Shown: positions 1 through 6,575 of the stretch, piece after piece | How positions within the stretch are numbered: position 1 is the stretch's first letter | Layout: each line of letters starts with the position of its first letter | Notes under the pieces: model-generated | Told to the model about the DNA's origin: nothing | Databases searched by the model: none | Seen by the model: only the letters and a program-made list of their open reading frames with translations | IMG/VR virus record: IMGVR_UViG_3300040751_002426 | Span: 1 to 28,608 of that record | Origin: a virus | Length of the DNA stretch: 28,608 nucleotides | Direction: 5' to 3' (one strand) | Position numbers and translations under genes: made by a program

Positions 1-128
1 ACCCTTCTACAGCAAGACCCAGTGTAATGGTAGATGGCGCAATAGATTTTGGTGTAGGCAGATTCACAGCCGCATTAGTAAGAGGCGACCAGCACTTGAA
101 CGTTTGGCAATTACAAGCAAATAAATAA
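1..128 (+). CDS. C-terminal end of an unidentified upstream protein (partial)
   Basis: The frame beginning at base 3 is open from the window edge to a TAA at 126-128 and encodes the last 41 residues of a protein whose start lies outside the window. The visible part contains the stretch VDGAIDFGVGRF and ends with VWQLQANK. I do not recognise the family. Its place directly before packaging genes, and codon use like its neighbours, make a virion protein plausible, but that is inference only. The stop codon lies inside the late-promoter-like box that serves the next gene. Confidence 0.6.
   Translation, partial: PSTARPSVMVDGAIDFGVGRFTAALVRGDQHLNVWQLQANK
120..127 (+). promoter_or_regulatory. T4-type late promoter box (AATAAATA)
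   Basis: AATAAATA matches the T4 late consensus TATAAATA at seven of eight positions and the NATAAATA form seen at nine other sites in this window. It lies 9 nt before the ATG at 137, so transcription would begin at about 133-135, giving an almost leaderless mRNA. The stop codon of the upstream gene lies partly inside the box. Confidence 0.5.
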
Positions 129-136
129 ATGTATAT

Positions 137-877
137 ATGAAGTTATTAGTAGCAGGTGACAGTTTTGCACAATTTCCTAATGGTGAATGGTATAAAAGTT
201 TTGCTGAATCACATATAACAGATAAGCATTGGTGTCAACTAATCGATAAAAATGCTGTTTCGATTGGTTATGGAGCAGGAGATATGTACACAACTTCTTT
301 TGTCACAATACAACGTATTCTGCAAGACACTAGTTTTACTCATTGCATATTTTTTATTACATCTGTTGATCGAGATATTATACAAACAAATAGTAGAAGG
401 CATACAGATATTGCAGTAAGCACTACTCATAACAATTTTATAGATAATTATGAAAACAATTTTGCGGATTCAGGCGTAGCAAAAACAGATACAGAATATA
501 GTGATTATAAATTTGTAAACTTTGAAAATATTTTTAAAAATGAAGAAAATGATATTGTAAAAGGATACTTTCATACAAGTGCTGAATTTAAAAATTTACA
601 TACTAAATTAAGTTGTTTGTCTTTAATTAAAACTTTTTGCGATAGAAATAATATTAAATTATTATTTGTTGCACCATTTGACGATGCAAATATACAAGAG
701 CAATATAATTTTTTTACAAATACTCCTATGTTTGATTTTAGACATGCTGATATAAATTGGTTTGAATTTTTTGAATCAAAAGAATGTAACAATTATATTT
801 CTCACTTAACGAATGATATGCACTTAACAGTTGCAAATCATTTCCACAAAATCTATCCTAATTGGCTCGATAAATAG
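137..877 (+). CDS. SGNH/GDSL-hydrolase-like phage protein
   Basis: This 246-aa protein starts with a beta-strand followed by GDSF at residues 7-10, the block I nucleophile motif of SGNH/GDSL hydrolases. It ends with NDMHLTVANH, where D227 and H229 fit the catalytic Asp-His block. Members of the fold act as esterases or deacetylases on acyl or acetyl groups, often of polysaccharides. The substrate here is unknown. A second protein of the same architecture is encoded at 25293-25940, with a Cys in place of the Asp of GDS. A late-type box lies just upstream, so a late or virion role such as modification of surface glycan is possible but inferred. No signal peptide is seen. The region between the motifs is not recognisable. 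Confidence 0.6.
   Translation: MKLLVAGDSFAQFPNGEWYKSFAESHITDKHWCQLIDKNAVSIGYGAGDMYTTSFVTIQRILQDTSFTHCIFFITSVDRDIIQTNSRRHTDIAVSTTHNNFIDNYENNFADSGVAKTDTEYSDYKFVNFENIFKNEENDIVKGYFHTSAEFKNLHTKLSCLSLIKTFCDRNNIKLLFVAPFDDANIQEQYNFFTNTPMFDFRHADINWFEFFESKECNNYISHLTNDMHLTVANHFHKIYPNWLDK
869..876 (+). promoter_or_regulatory. T4-type late promoter box (GATAAATA)
   Basis: GATAAATA lies 5 nt before the ATG at 882. The codons GAT AAA TAG that end the SGNH-like gene make up the box itself, so the stop codon and promoter share bases. A start site 6-7 nt downstream would coincide with the initiation codon. Confidence 0.5.
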
Positions 878-881
878 AAGT

Positions 882-1361
882 ATGACTAAAAAATTAGAAG
901 AAGAGTTTAATTTACCTCCTATAGAAGAAGTTACTAAAACTGAAGAAGAAGTTATACCCACGGTTGAAGAAACTACAGAAGTCATACAAGAAACACAAGG
1001 TGCTCTTAGTGTTAGTGAAAAGATCAATGCGGCATTCAAAGAAATTAAAGGTTTAGAAGATCATGAAACTGAAATGTCAGACATTGGCAAAAAAGCATTA
1101 GAAAGTTATGAAACATTAATGCAATTAGGAATGAATGTAAGTGATATGGCGGCTGGTAAAGTATTTGCAGAAGCAAGTAATATGTTAAAAATTGCACTTG
1201 AGGCCAGTGATGCTAAAACAAAAGCAAAACTACAACAAATAGATTTAATGCTAAAAAAAGCCAGAATTGATAAATTTGATAATAAAGGTGCAGAAACAGA
1301 ATCAGTACAAGCAACAGTATTTGATAGAAACGATCTTTTAAAAATTATAAAAGGTAATTAG
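882..1361 (+). CDS. 16: terminase small subunit, gp16-like
   Basis: The 159-aa product resembles the small terminase of T4-like phages, which binds DNA and stimulates the gp17 ATPase during packaging. It has an acidic, Glu-rich N-terminus (residues about 4-50) followed by a predicted all-helical core containing the segments ALESYETLMQLGMNVSDMA and IDLMLKKARIDK. These helices resemble the central oligomerisation coiled coil of gp16. Size agrees with T4 gp16 (164 aa). The start at 882 is chosen over an in-frame upstream ATG at 831 because the latter lies inside the SGNH-like gene and because the late box lies directly before 882. The gp17 gene lies 2.2 kb downstream instead of immediately after, with three genes between them. 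The identification rests on helical pattern and position; no catalytic motif exists to confirm it. Confidence 0.7.
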   Translation: MTKKLEEEFNLPPIEEVTKTEEEVIPTVEETTEVIQETQGALSVSEKINAAFKEIKGLEDHETEMSDIGKKALESYETLMQLGMNVSDMAAGKVFAEASNMLKIALEASDAKTKAKLQQIDLMLKKARIDKFDNKGAETESVQATVFDRNDLLKIIKGN

Positions 1362-1990
1362 ACCCAAGTAACTAGTTTAAATCTTTCTTTGGGTAAGTTT
1401 AATTGTTCTGTAGTCCATTTACTTTGTCCAACAAAATCTAAGTCTTTCCAACTTTCTTTATTTTCTAATTTGTAGTTAGCAAATTCTTGCCAATCCATAC
1501 TAAAAATTAATTTTTCAATTTCCTCTTTTTTGACTAATACTTCATCTAAGTCGTTGCTATCCCATTCATAATGAAACAATTCCATAGTGTTGTATCTATT
1601 GCTATCAACATAATCTAAACTGATATCTATGCCCCACTTAGATTTAAGTTGAGTCATTTTGTGTATAAGATGATTGCCTTCTGCCCAATGCCCTAACTGT
1701 TCTAGAGCATATCCGTGATAACCTTTGCGTTCAAATAAGTAAGAATGATTGATGTGTGGTCCTGTTTTATTAGTCTCACTGAGTATCCAAGGTTTAGCAA
1801 TAGCACGTCTATAACGTATGTACTCTGCTTCTCCTATATTTGCTTTGGCGTATTCTTGCTCTAGTGGACATAAGTCATACCCTGATTGATCAAACAAGTG
1901 TAACATATCTGCATTAGGGCAATGCATTTGTTCTATTGCAGTACCCCAGGTAACTCTATTTGAAAATTCTTCTTGTGATAGTTTAAACAT
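1358..1990 (-). CDS. conserved hypothetical protein on the minus strand
   Basis: This gene encodes 210 residues and is one of only two convincing minus-strand genes here. It has its own late-type box (AATAAATA on the minus strand, 1996-2003) 5 nt before its ATG. The protein is rich in Trp, Tyr and His, with segments such as KPWILSETNKTGPHINHSY and WDSNDLDEVLVKKEEIEKL; it looks soluble, with no membrane segment or signal peptide. It has no motif I can assign. Its 3' end overlaps the end of the terminase small-subunit gene by 4 nt in convergent orientation. The late box suggests expression with virion genes. Function unknown. Confidence 0.75.
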   Translation of the reverse strand: MFKLSQEEFSNRVTWGTAIEQMHCPNADMLHLFDQSGYDLCPLEQEYAKANIGEAEYIRYRRAIAKPWILSETNKTGPHINHSYLFERKGYHGYALEQLGHWAEGNHLIHKMTQLKSKWGIDISLDYVDSNRYNTMELFHYEWDSNDLDEVLVKKEEIEKLIFSMDWQEFANYKLENKESWKDLDFVGQSKWTTEQLNLPKERFKLVTWV

Positions 1991-1995
1991 AGTAT

Positions 1996-2003
1996 TATTT
2001 ATT
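1996..2003 (-). promoter_or_regulatory. T4-type late promoter box on the minus strand (AATAAATA)
   Basis: Read on the minus strand the sequence is AATAAATA, 5 nt before the ATG of the minus-strand gene whose start is at base 1990. It forms a divergent pair with the plus-strand GATAAATA at 2025-2032. Confidence 0.5.
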
Positions 2004-2024
2004 TGATTTAAATTTTAGTTAGAT

Positions 2025-2032
2025 GATAAATA
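2025..2032 (+). promoter_or_regulatory. T4-type late promoter box (GATAAATA)
   Basis: GATAAATA upstream of the gene at 2057. The predicted leader of about 18 nt carries a GGAG ribosome-binding site at 2045-2048, so this promoter gives a normal leader, unlike several others in the window. Confidence 0.55.
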
Positions 2033-2056
2033 AGTACTATAATTGGAGTTAAGTAA

Positions 2057-2752
2057 ATGGAACTAAAAACTTATATAGCAGAAGCATTCAAAAAAGAGTA
2101 TGGCTTTAGAGTAAAAATAGCCGCAGATTGTGGTTCTGACCATATGGACATATTAGAAAAATGTCTAGCAAAATATAATGTAACAAGTATTGCACCGTTC
2201 AATAGAACACCAATACAAGAAAATCCACAGGAATTTCAGAGAGCCAAAGGTGCTACATTTACAAGTGAAGTATGCAGTACAGATATATCATTGAAATATC
2301 CAGTTAACGAAAGAATTTTAGAAGTATGGTTAGCAGTAAATTTAGGTTTAGATCATGAAAGAGTATTATGCTACAATGTGAAAGAACCTAGAAAACTTGA
2401 ATCAGACTTATCTGCAGAAAGATTAGTAAATGATGTAGATAGAACTGTAACTGGTGAAGATGCAGAACTGGCCAAAGAAGAAATGGCACATTACGAAAAC
2501 GAAAATGCAGAAATAGATTTAAAAGATGCGTTCTTTGGCGAAGAGTATAATAAAAAATTCCTAGAAGAATTAGCAAAAATTAAAGCAGAAAAAGGTGCTG
2601 ACTATTTTAGCAACTACCCAACTAAAGACGAATTAATGGGCGATAACTTAAAACCAACTTACGATGATCTCACAGGAAGACCTAATATGGGTAAAGGTGC
2701 TGAATCAACTAAGCAAGTTACTAACATTTTTCAAAGCGGCGGTAATTTATAA
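2057..2752 (+). CDS. conserved hypothetical late protein with capsid-targeting-like N-terminus
   Basis: The 231-aa protein has no enzyme motif I can assign. It begins MELKTYIAEAFKKEYG. The I-A-E-A at residues 7-10 resembles the N-terminal targeting peptides of T4 internal head proteins, which the prohead protease gp21 cuts after (I/L)-x-E. Residues 10-110 look like a compact alpha/beta domain with several Cys (C25, C32, C74 and C116 region). The C-terminal half is highly charged and helical (KEEMAHYENENAEIDLKDAF) and ends in a Gly/Ser-rich tail. The gene has a late box and a GGAG site, lies among packaging genes, and shares its stop codon with the next gene's ATG (TAATG), suggesting translational coupling. 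A structural or internal head protein is my inference. Confidence 0.75.
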   Translation: MELKTYIAEAFKKEYGFRVKIAADCGSDHMDILEKCLAKYNVTSIAPFNRTPIQENPQEFQRAKGATFTSEVCSTDISLKYPVNERILEVWLAVNLGLDHERVLCYNVKEPRKLESDLSAERLVNDVDRTVTGEDAELAKEEMAHYENENAEIDLKDAFFGEEYNKKFLEELAKIKAEKGADYFSNYPTKDELMGDNLKPTYDDLTGRPNMGKGAESTKQVTNIFQSGGNL

Positions 2753-3513
2753 TGAAAAAAGATATATTTGAAAGATACACCAACATGGTGCCAGATGACC
2801 TCGGGCGTGATCCAGAGTTTGTAAAACGCATTAATCAGCCTCAAGGAACAGCATCAGGATTTAATATGGGCAAAAAGGATGTCGGTGGACGTCATTCAGG
2901 TCAGATAGTTGCTAAAGGTTTAGATAACATTTCTCAAGGTAAGCAAGTTTCAGGTGAAGTACTAAAATCATTAGAACCGTATGCAAATATACTTAATGAC
3001 ATATTTTCTAATACAAAATATAGACAACGATTCTTACAATTAGTAAGACAAATGCATCAAGAGATGAAACCACAAGCAGAATCAGTTAACGAAGCAATGA
3101 GCGATGCTTATGGTGTTGTAAATGCAGAACCTGAAGTTGAAAGTTCAGTAGAATTCAAACAACATAAAAACACTGACAAAGGTTCAGTAAGTATAGAAGC
3201 AAGTGGTGAAGACATGCAAGAACTTGCAAGAGTTTTAAAACTTGCAGGACTTACACTACCAAAAGGTATGAATCCGGAAGAACCAGAAGCAGAAGAAGTA
3301 TGTGATGATTGTGGCAAGCCTGGATCAGAATGTGACTGTCCAGGACATGATCATGGTGATGAAGAATGCGATACATGTGCTGATGACAAACCTGAAGTTA
3401 AGGTATTAACACCTAATGCACAACCAATATCAGATTTAGATGCCGCATATACTACTGACAAAGAAACATTAGTTAATGTACTCAAAGACAAACTTAAAAA
3501 GTCTCTTTCTTAA
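2752..3513 (+). CDS. hypothetical late protein with Cys/His metal-binding cluster
   Basis: This 253-aa protein is translationally coupled to the gene before it (TAATG overlap). Residues 60-105 form a helical region ending in RQRFLQLVRQMHQEM. Residues 146-168 (SIEASGEDMQELARVLKLAG) look like a strand-helix unit that recurs in marine T4-like phage proteins of unknown role. Residues 184-209 hold C184, C187, C194, C196, H199, H201, C206 and C209 in an otherwise acidic stretch, a probable zinc-binding knuckle. The C-terminus is a short Lys-rich helix. It sits directly upstream of the large terminase. The context suggests a head-assembly or packaging accessory role. I cannot name the family. Confidence 0.7.
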   Translation: MKKDIFERYTNMVPDDLGRDPEFVKRINQPQGTASGFNMGKKDVGGRHSGQIVAKGLDNISQGKQVSGEVLKSLEPYANILNDIFSNTKYRQRFLQLVRQMHQEMKPQAESVNEAMSDAYGVVNAEPEVESSVEFKQHKNTDKGSVSIEASGEDMQELARVLKLAGLTLPKGMNPEEPEAEEVCDDCGKPGSECDCPGHDHGDEECDTCADDKPEVKVLTPNAQPISDLDAAYTTDKETLVNVLKDKLKKSLS

Positions 3514-3523
3514 ACTAAATCTT

Positions 3524-3531
3524 TATAAATA
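3524..3531 (+). promoter_or_regulatory. T4 late promoter, perfect consensus (TATAAATA)
   Basis: Perfect T4 late consensus TATAAATA, 6 nt before the ATG of the large terminase at 3538. Since sigma gp55-type promoters start about 6 nt after the box, the transcript would begin at or next to the ATG. No Shine-Dalgarno sequence precedes this start. Confidence 0.65.
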
Positions 3532-3537
3532 ACTATT

Positions 3538-5124
3538 ATGGCAAGAGGAACTGCGGATACCAGTCTGGTCAAACAAGGCTATAGTAGAATTGCCTATACA
3601 CCAGAAACATTAGAAGATTTTAAAAAGTGTGCTGATCTAGAATCAGGACCATTGCACTTTATGACAAATCATGTCAAAATTCAACATCCTACAAAGGGAG
3701 GCATGGATTTTGATCCATTTAGTTATCAATTAGATCTAATAGAAAACTACAATAATTACAGATACAGTATCAACATGCTGGGTAGACAGATGGGTAAAAC
3801 CACTGTAGCGGCAGGATACTTGCTGTGGTATGCTATGTTTAGACCCGACAGTACAATATTAGTTGCGGCTCACAAACAAGCAGGTGCTCAGGAAATTATG
3901 CAACGTATTAGGTATGCTTACGAAAGTGTACCAGATTACATTAGAGCAGGTGTAACAGAATATAATAAAGGTAGTATAAGTTTTGATAACGGTAGTAGAA
4001 TTGTAGCAAGTACAACAACCGAAAACACTGGTAGGGGTATGTCGCTTACATTAGTATACTTAGACGAGTTTGCTTTTGTGCCTCCTAGAATAGCCAGCGA
4101 GTTTTGGACATCACTATCACCCACACTAGCAACAGGTGGTAAGTGTATTATTACAAGCACACCAAATAGTGATGAAGATACCTTTGCTATGATTTGGAAT
4201 CAGGCAAACAAGTTGTTTGATGAGTTTGGAAATGAACAGGACGTAGGTGTAAACGGATTCAAGCCATTACTTGCAAAATGGGAAGAACACCCAGACAGAG
4301 ATTCAATTTGGGCAACAGAAGAACGTGGTAGAATTGGAGAAGAACGTTTTAGACGTGAACACGAATGCGAATTTATTATATATGACGAAACACTTATAGA
4401 TCCACTTGTATTAATAGAATTAAAAGGTGTCGACCCTCAAATTAAAATGGGGCAAGTTCGTTGGTACAGTCAACCTAATCAAGATAGCATTTACATAGTA
4501 ACTTTAGATCCAAGTACAGGAACAGGCGGAGATAATGCCGCTATACAAGTATTAGAATTACCTAGCATGAAACAGGTTGCAGAATGGAATCATAACAAAA
4601 CGCCTATAGAAGGCCAAGTAAAAGTTATGATGGAAATTATGTATTACATAAAAGAAACATGTAAATCTTCTATATACTGGACTGTAGAAAATAATGCCAT
4701 AGGTGAAGCGGCCTTAGTAGTTATAAGAGATACTGGAGAAGATCAGTTCCCAGGAGACTTTTTACACGAACCAAAAAAGATACAAGGTAAGAAAGGACGT
4801 AAAGGATTTCACACTACACACAAAAATAAAATGGAAGCCTGTTTGCAATTAAAAAGATTAGTAGAAAGCAATAAAATTTTTATTAAAAGTAAAGCACTAG
4901 TAAGTGAACTAAAGAATTTTGTTGCAACACATAATACATTTAGATCTAAGCCAGGACAAACAGATGATTTAGTAATGGCATTAGTTGTTGCAATTAGAAT
5001 GATAGAATATGTAAGTACTTTTGAAGATGATGTTTATAATGCTGTAAATAGTAGTTTAACATACAATCCACAAGACGATGATGACGATCCTGCTAACAGT
5101 CCGCTACCAATTGGTATCTTATGA
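3538..5124 (+). CDS. 17: terminase large subunit gp17 (packaging ATPase and nuclease)
   Basis: The 528-aa protein powers DNA translocation into the prohead and cuts the concatemer. The N-terminal ATPase domain has the Walker A motif GRQMGKTT at residues 82-89, Walker B LVYLDEFAF with D176 and catalytic E177, and the coupling motif ITSTPNS at 205-211. The C-terminal RNase H-like nuclease domain has D324 in VTLDPSTGTGG, E384 in VENNAIGEA, and D476/D477 in PGQTDDLVMAL, the expected acidic triad. It is shorter than T4 gp17 (610 aa), like other marine relatives. The C-terminus is acidic (five consecutive Asp near residue 513). The start at 3538 follows a perfect late promoter and has no ribosome-binding site. 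The stop at 5122-5124 overlaps the next late box. Confidence 0.96.
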   Translation: MARGTADTSLVKQGYSRIAYTPETLEDFKKCADLESGPLHFMTNHVKIQHPTKGGMDFDPFSYQLDLIENYNNYRYSINMLGRQMGKTTVAAGYLLWYAMFRPDSTILVAAHKQAGAQEIMQRIRYAYESVPDYIRAGVTEYNKGSISFDNGSRIVASTTTENTGRGMSLTLVYLDEFAFVPPRIASEFWTSLSPTLATGGKCIITSTPNSDEDTFAMIWNQANKLFDEFGNEQDVGVNGFKPLLAKWEEHPDRDSIWATEERGRIGEERFRREHECEFIIYDETLIDPLVLIELKGVDPQIKMGQVRWYSQPNQDSIYIVTLDPSTGTGGDNAAIQVLELPSMKQVAEWNHNKTPIEGQVKVMMEIMYYIKETCKSSIYWTVENNAIGEAALVVIRDTGEDQFPGDFLHEPKKIQGKKGRKGFHTTHKNKMEACLQLKRLVESNKIFIKSKALVSELKNFVATHNTFRSKPGQTDDLVMALVVAIRMIEYVSTFEDDVYNAVNSSLTYNPQDDDDDPANSPLPIGIL

Positions 5125-5130
5125 TAAATA
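5123..5130 (+). promoter_or_regulatory. T4-type late promoter box (GATAAATA)
   Basis: GATAAATA begins inside the TGA stop codon of gene 17. It drives the 418-aa gene at 5150; the predicted leader contains a strong AAGGAG site at 5136-5141. Confidence 0.55.
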
Positions 5131-5133
5131 GTA

Positions 5134-5148
5134 GTAAGGAGAAATCAT
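5134..5148 (+). promoter_or_regulatory. strong ribosome-binding site, 15-nt sequence shared with uvsX
   Basis: GTAAGGAGAAATCAT precedes the ATG at 5150 and recurs base for base at 7588-7602 over the uvsX start. The AAGGAG core is nearly perfectly complementary to the 3' end of 16S rRNA. The start at 6563 (gene 32) has a close variant. Confidence 0.6.
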
Positions 5149-5149
5149 A

Positions 5150-6406
5150 ATGCCAATTAGTTATAGTACAGTAGCAGAAAAAATTTATAATTCTTTAAAA
5201 GGTTTTGGGTACTCAGTACAATCTTTTAATGAAGATGGTGAATTAGTAATAGATCCTAGTCAAGGTTCTAGATTTGCTGTTGATTCGCCTAACATCATAG
5301 TTAGAGTTAATAAAGATAAAGACGAAGTATATATGGCTACTAGTGAAGATATTAATGCAGATGAGATAAGAATACGTCTTAAAGAACTAGCACAAGATTA
5401 CTTACTAGATTTTGATTATAAGGTATTTGATAAAAAATTAAAACCAAAAGGTGAGCAAATCGATATTAAGAGGAATGCGGAGAGAGACATGGCAGAAGTA
5501 ATGGAAGCCAACTACGGAAAAATGACAGGTAGCACCAAATCTAGTTACCAAGCATTAGAAAACATCAAACTAATAGTACGACATAAAAAAGCAGTAAACG
5601 AAGAAGTACGCGGTGCTAGAAGTAGAAATATACATAGTATACTAATACAACGTGGTGAAGAAAAGTTTAAAATGGCAGAAAATAACTTACAAGCCGCAAG
5701 AGCAATGGCAAGACATTTATATAATGGCGGTGAAGTTTACGATCAACAAGGCACAACAATTTCTAAAATGGCAGAAGATTATCGTCAATTAAGAGAATTT
5801 GTACGTTATGTAAAAAACTCTAAATTAGTTAACGAAAGCAATCAAGAATATGTAGATCTTGCTATTGAAAATATAAATGATATTAGAACTACATTTAAAA
5901 AATTGAGTGGTGTAAAAACTTATGCAAGTACCATTGAAAGTATATCAGATTATAATAATGTAGAAATTTTAGAAGATGATATAGATTTAGAAAGTAAATT
6001 TACTGAAACACATTTCGATAATAAAGTTTCAGATGTAATGGACAATTTAAAAACATTAGTAAACAAAAAGAAAAGTTTTGAAAGTAAAATTGTGTCAGCA
6101 ATAGAATCTGAATCATTTGCAACATTAAAAGATAAATTACAAGAGTCTGATTTAGTTGACTTTGCTTCACCACATGCAAGGCTTGGACATCAAGTAAGTC
6201 AATTAGGTTATTCTGCAAGTGATCCTGTATTGTCTAACTATTTACAAAGCATTAGTAGTAAACTTTCATCAGGCGGTAACTTAAATCAATTTGAATATGG
6301 CACTATTAAAAGTTGTTTATTAAGTGCTAATTCTAACAGTAAAAATGCATCACCTGTAGATGTTGCAGAAACATACGAAGCATTTTTGAACCAGTTTACA
6401 GACTAA
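5150..6406 (+). CDS. conserved marine T4-like protein, possibly virion-associated
   Basis: The 418-aa protein has an N-terminal domain of about 100 residues of mixed alpha/beta character. This is followed by a segment (about 150-200) with GARSRNIHSILIQRGEEKF and NNLQAARAMARHLYNGGEV, a pattern I associate with conserved uncharacterised proteins of T4-like marine phages. The remainder (200-418) is mainly helical, with charged coiled-coil-like stretches such as SDVMDNLKTLVNKKKSFESK. No membrane segment, signal peptide or enzyme motif is seen. The late box and very strong ribosome-binding site, just after gene 17, predict abundant late synthesis, which fits a structural protein. Function unknown. 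Confidence 0.75.
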   Translation: MPISYSTVAEKIYNSLKGFGYSVQSFNEDGELVIDPSQGSRFAVDSPNIIVRVNKDKDEVYMATSEDINADEIRIRLKELAQDYLLDFDYKVFDKKLKPKGEQIDIKRNAERDMAEVMEANYGKMTGSTKSSYQALENIKLIVRHKKAVNEEVRGARSRNIHSILIQRGEEKFKMAENNLQAARAMARHLYNGGEVYDQQGTTISKMAEDYRQLREFVRYVKNSKLVNESNQEYVDLAIENINDIRTTFKKLSGVKTYASTIESISDYNNVEILEDDIDLESKFTETHFDNKVSDVMDNLKTLVNKKKSFESKIVSAIESESFATLKDKLQESDLVDFASPHARLGHQVSQLGYSASDPVLSNYLQSISSKLSSGGNLNQFEYGTIKSCLLSANSNSKNASPVDVAETYEAFLNQFTD

Positions 6407-6420
6407 AAACACACTAACCA

Positions 6421-6428
6421 GATAAATA
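6421..6428 (+). promoter_or_regulatory. T4-type late promoter box (GATAAATA) upstream of gene 32
   Basis: GATAAATA with no gene start nearby; the next gene is 32 at 6563. Together with the sigma70-type promoter at 6470-6498 this would give gene 32 both early and late transcripts. T4 gene 32 likewise has more than one promoter class. Confidence 0.4.
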
Positions 6429-6434
6429 AATTTG

Positions 6435-6456
6435 TTAATAGAAAATCTATTAATAG
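6435..6456 (+). repeat. short inverted and direct repeat (TTAATAG / CTATTAA / TTAATAG)
   Basis: TTAATAG at 6435-6441 is followed by CTATTAA at 6447-6453, able to form a 7-bp stem with a 5-nt loop, and again by TTAATAG at 6450-6456, which makes the 10-bp palindrome CTATTAATAG. It lies 14 nt upstream of the -35 element of the gene 32 promoter. It could be an operator or chance AT-rich symmetry. Confidence 0.35.
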
Positions 6457-6469
6457 TTGTAAAAAGGTG

Positions 6470-6498
6470 TTGACTTTTTTACATCTTGGCTTTATAAT
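6470..6498 (+). promoter_or_regulatory. sigma70-type promoter for gene 32
   Basis: TTGACT (6470-6475), 17-bp spacer, perfect TATAAT (6493-6498). Predicted start is near 6505, giving a leader of about 58 nt before the gene 32 ATG. No MotA-type box is evident, so host RNA polymerase alone should recognise it. Confidence 0.8.
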
Positions 6499-6509
6499 AA
6501 AAAACAAGT

Positions 6510-6533
6510 GATACCCTAAACACAGAAGGTATT
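6510..6533 (+). promoter_or_regulatory. possible mRNA hairpin in the gene 32 leader
   Basis: GATACC (6510-6515) can pair with GGTATT (6528-6533) around a 12-nt loop. The 3' arm overlaps the GAAGG that would serve a short upstream reading frame at 6540. T4 gene 32 is autoregulated through a structured leader, so this element is a candidate counterpart; the pairing is short and unproven. Confidence 0.3.
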
Positions 6534-6539
6534 ACGAAC

Positions 6540-6575
6540 ATGGCAAATATAGGAGAAATATCATGGCCTCATTAG
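6540..6575 (+). CDS. possible 11-codon leader reading frame overlapping the gene 32 start
   Basis: ATG at 6540 opens a frame encoding MANIGEISWPH and stops at TAG 6573-6575, 13 nt past the first base of the gene 32 start codon, in a different frame. A GAAGG lies about 10 nt upstream. Ribosomes translating it would cross the gene 32 ribosome-binding site and terminate just past the start, an arrangement able to tune gene 32 initiation. Very short frames occur by chance, so confidence is low. Confidence 0.25.
   Translation: MANIGEISWPH

Noticed and set aside
831-881. Upstream ATG extension of the terminase small-subunit gene
   Set aside because: It would lie inside the SGNH-like gene and upstream of the late box; the start at 882 fits promoter and family size better.
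6435-6456. AT-rich hairpin after the 418-aa gene as a terminator
   Set aside because: The stem is only A/T-rich (7 bp) and no T-tract follows on the plus strand.
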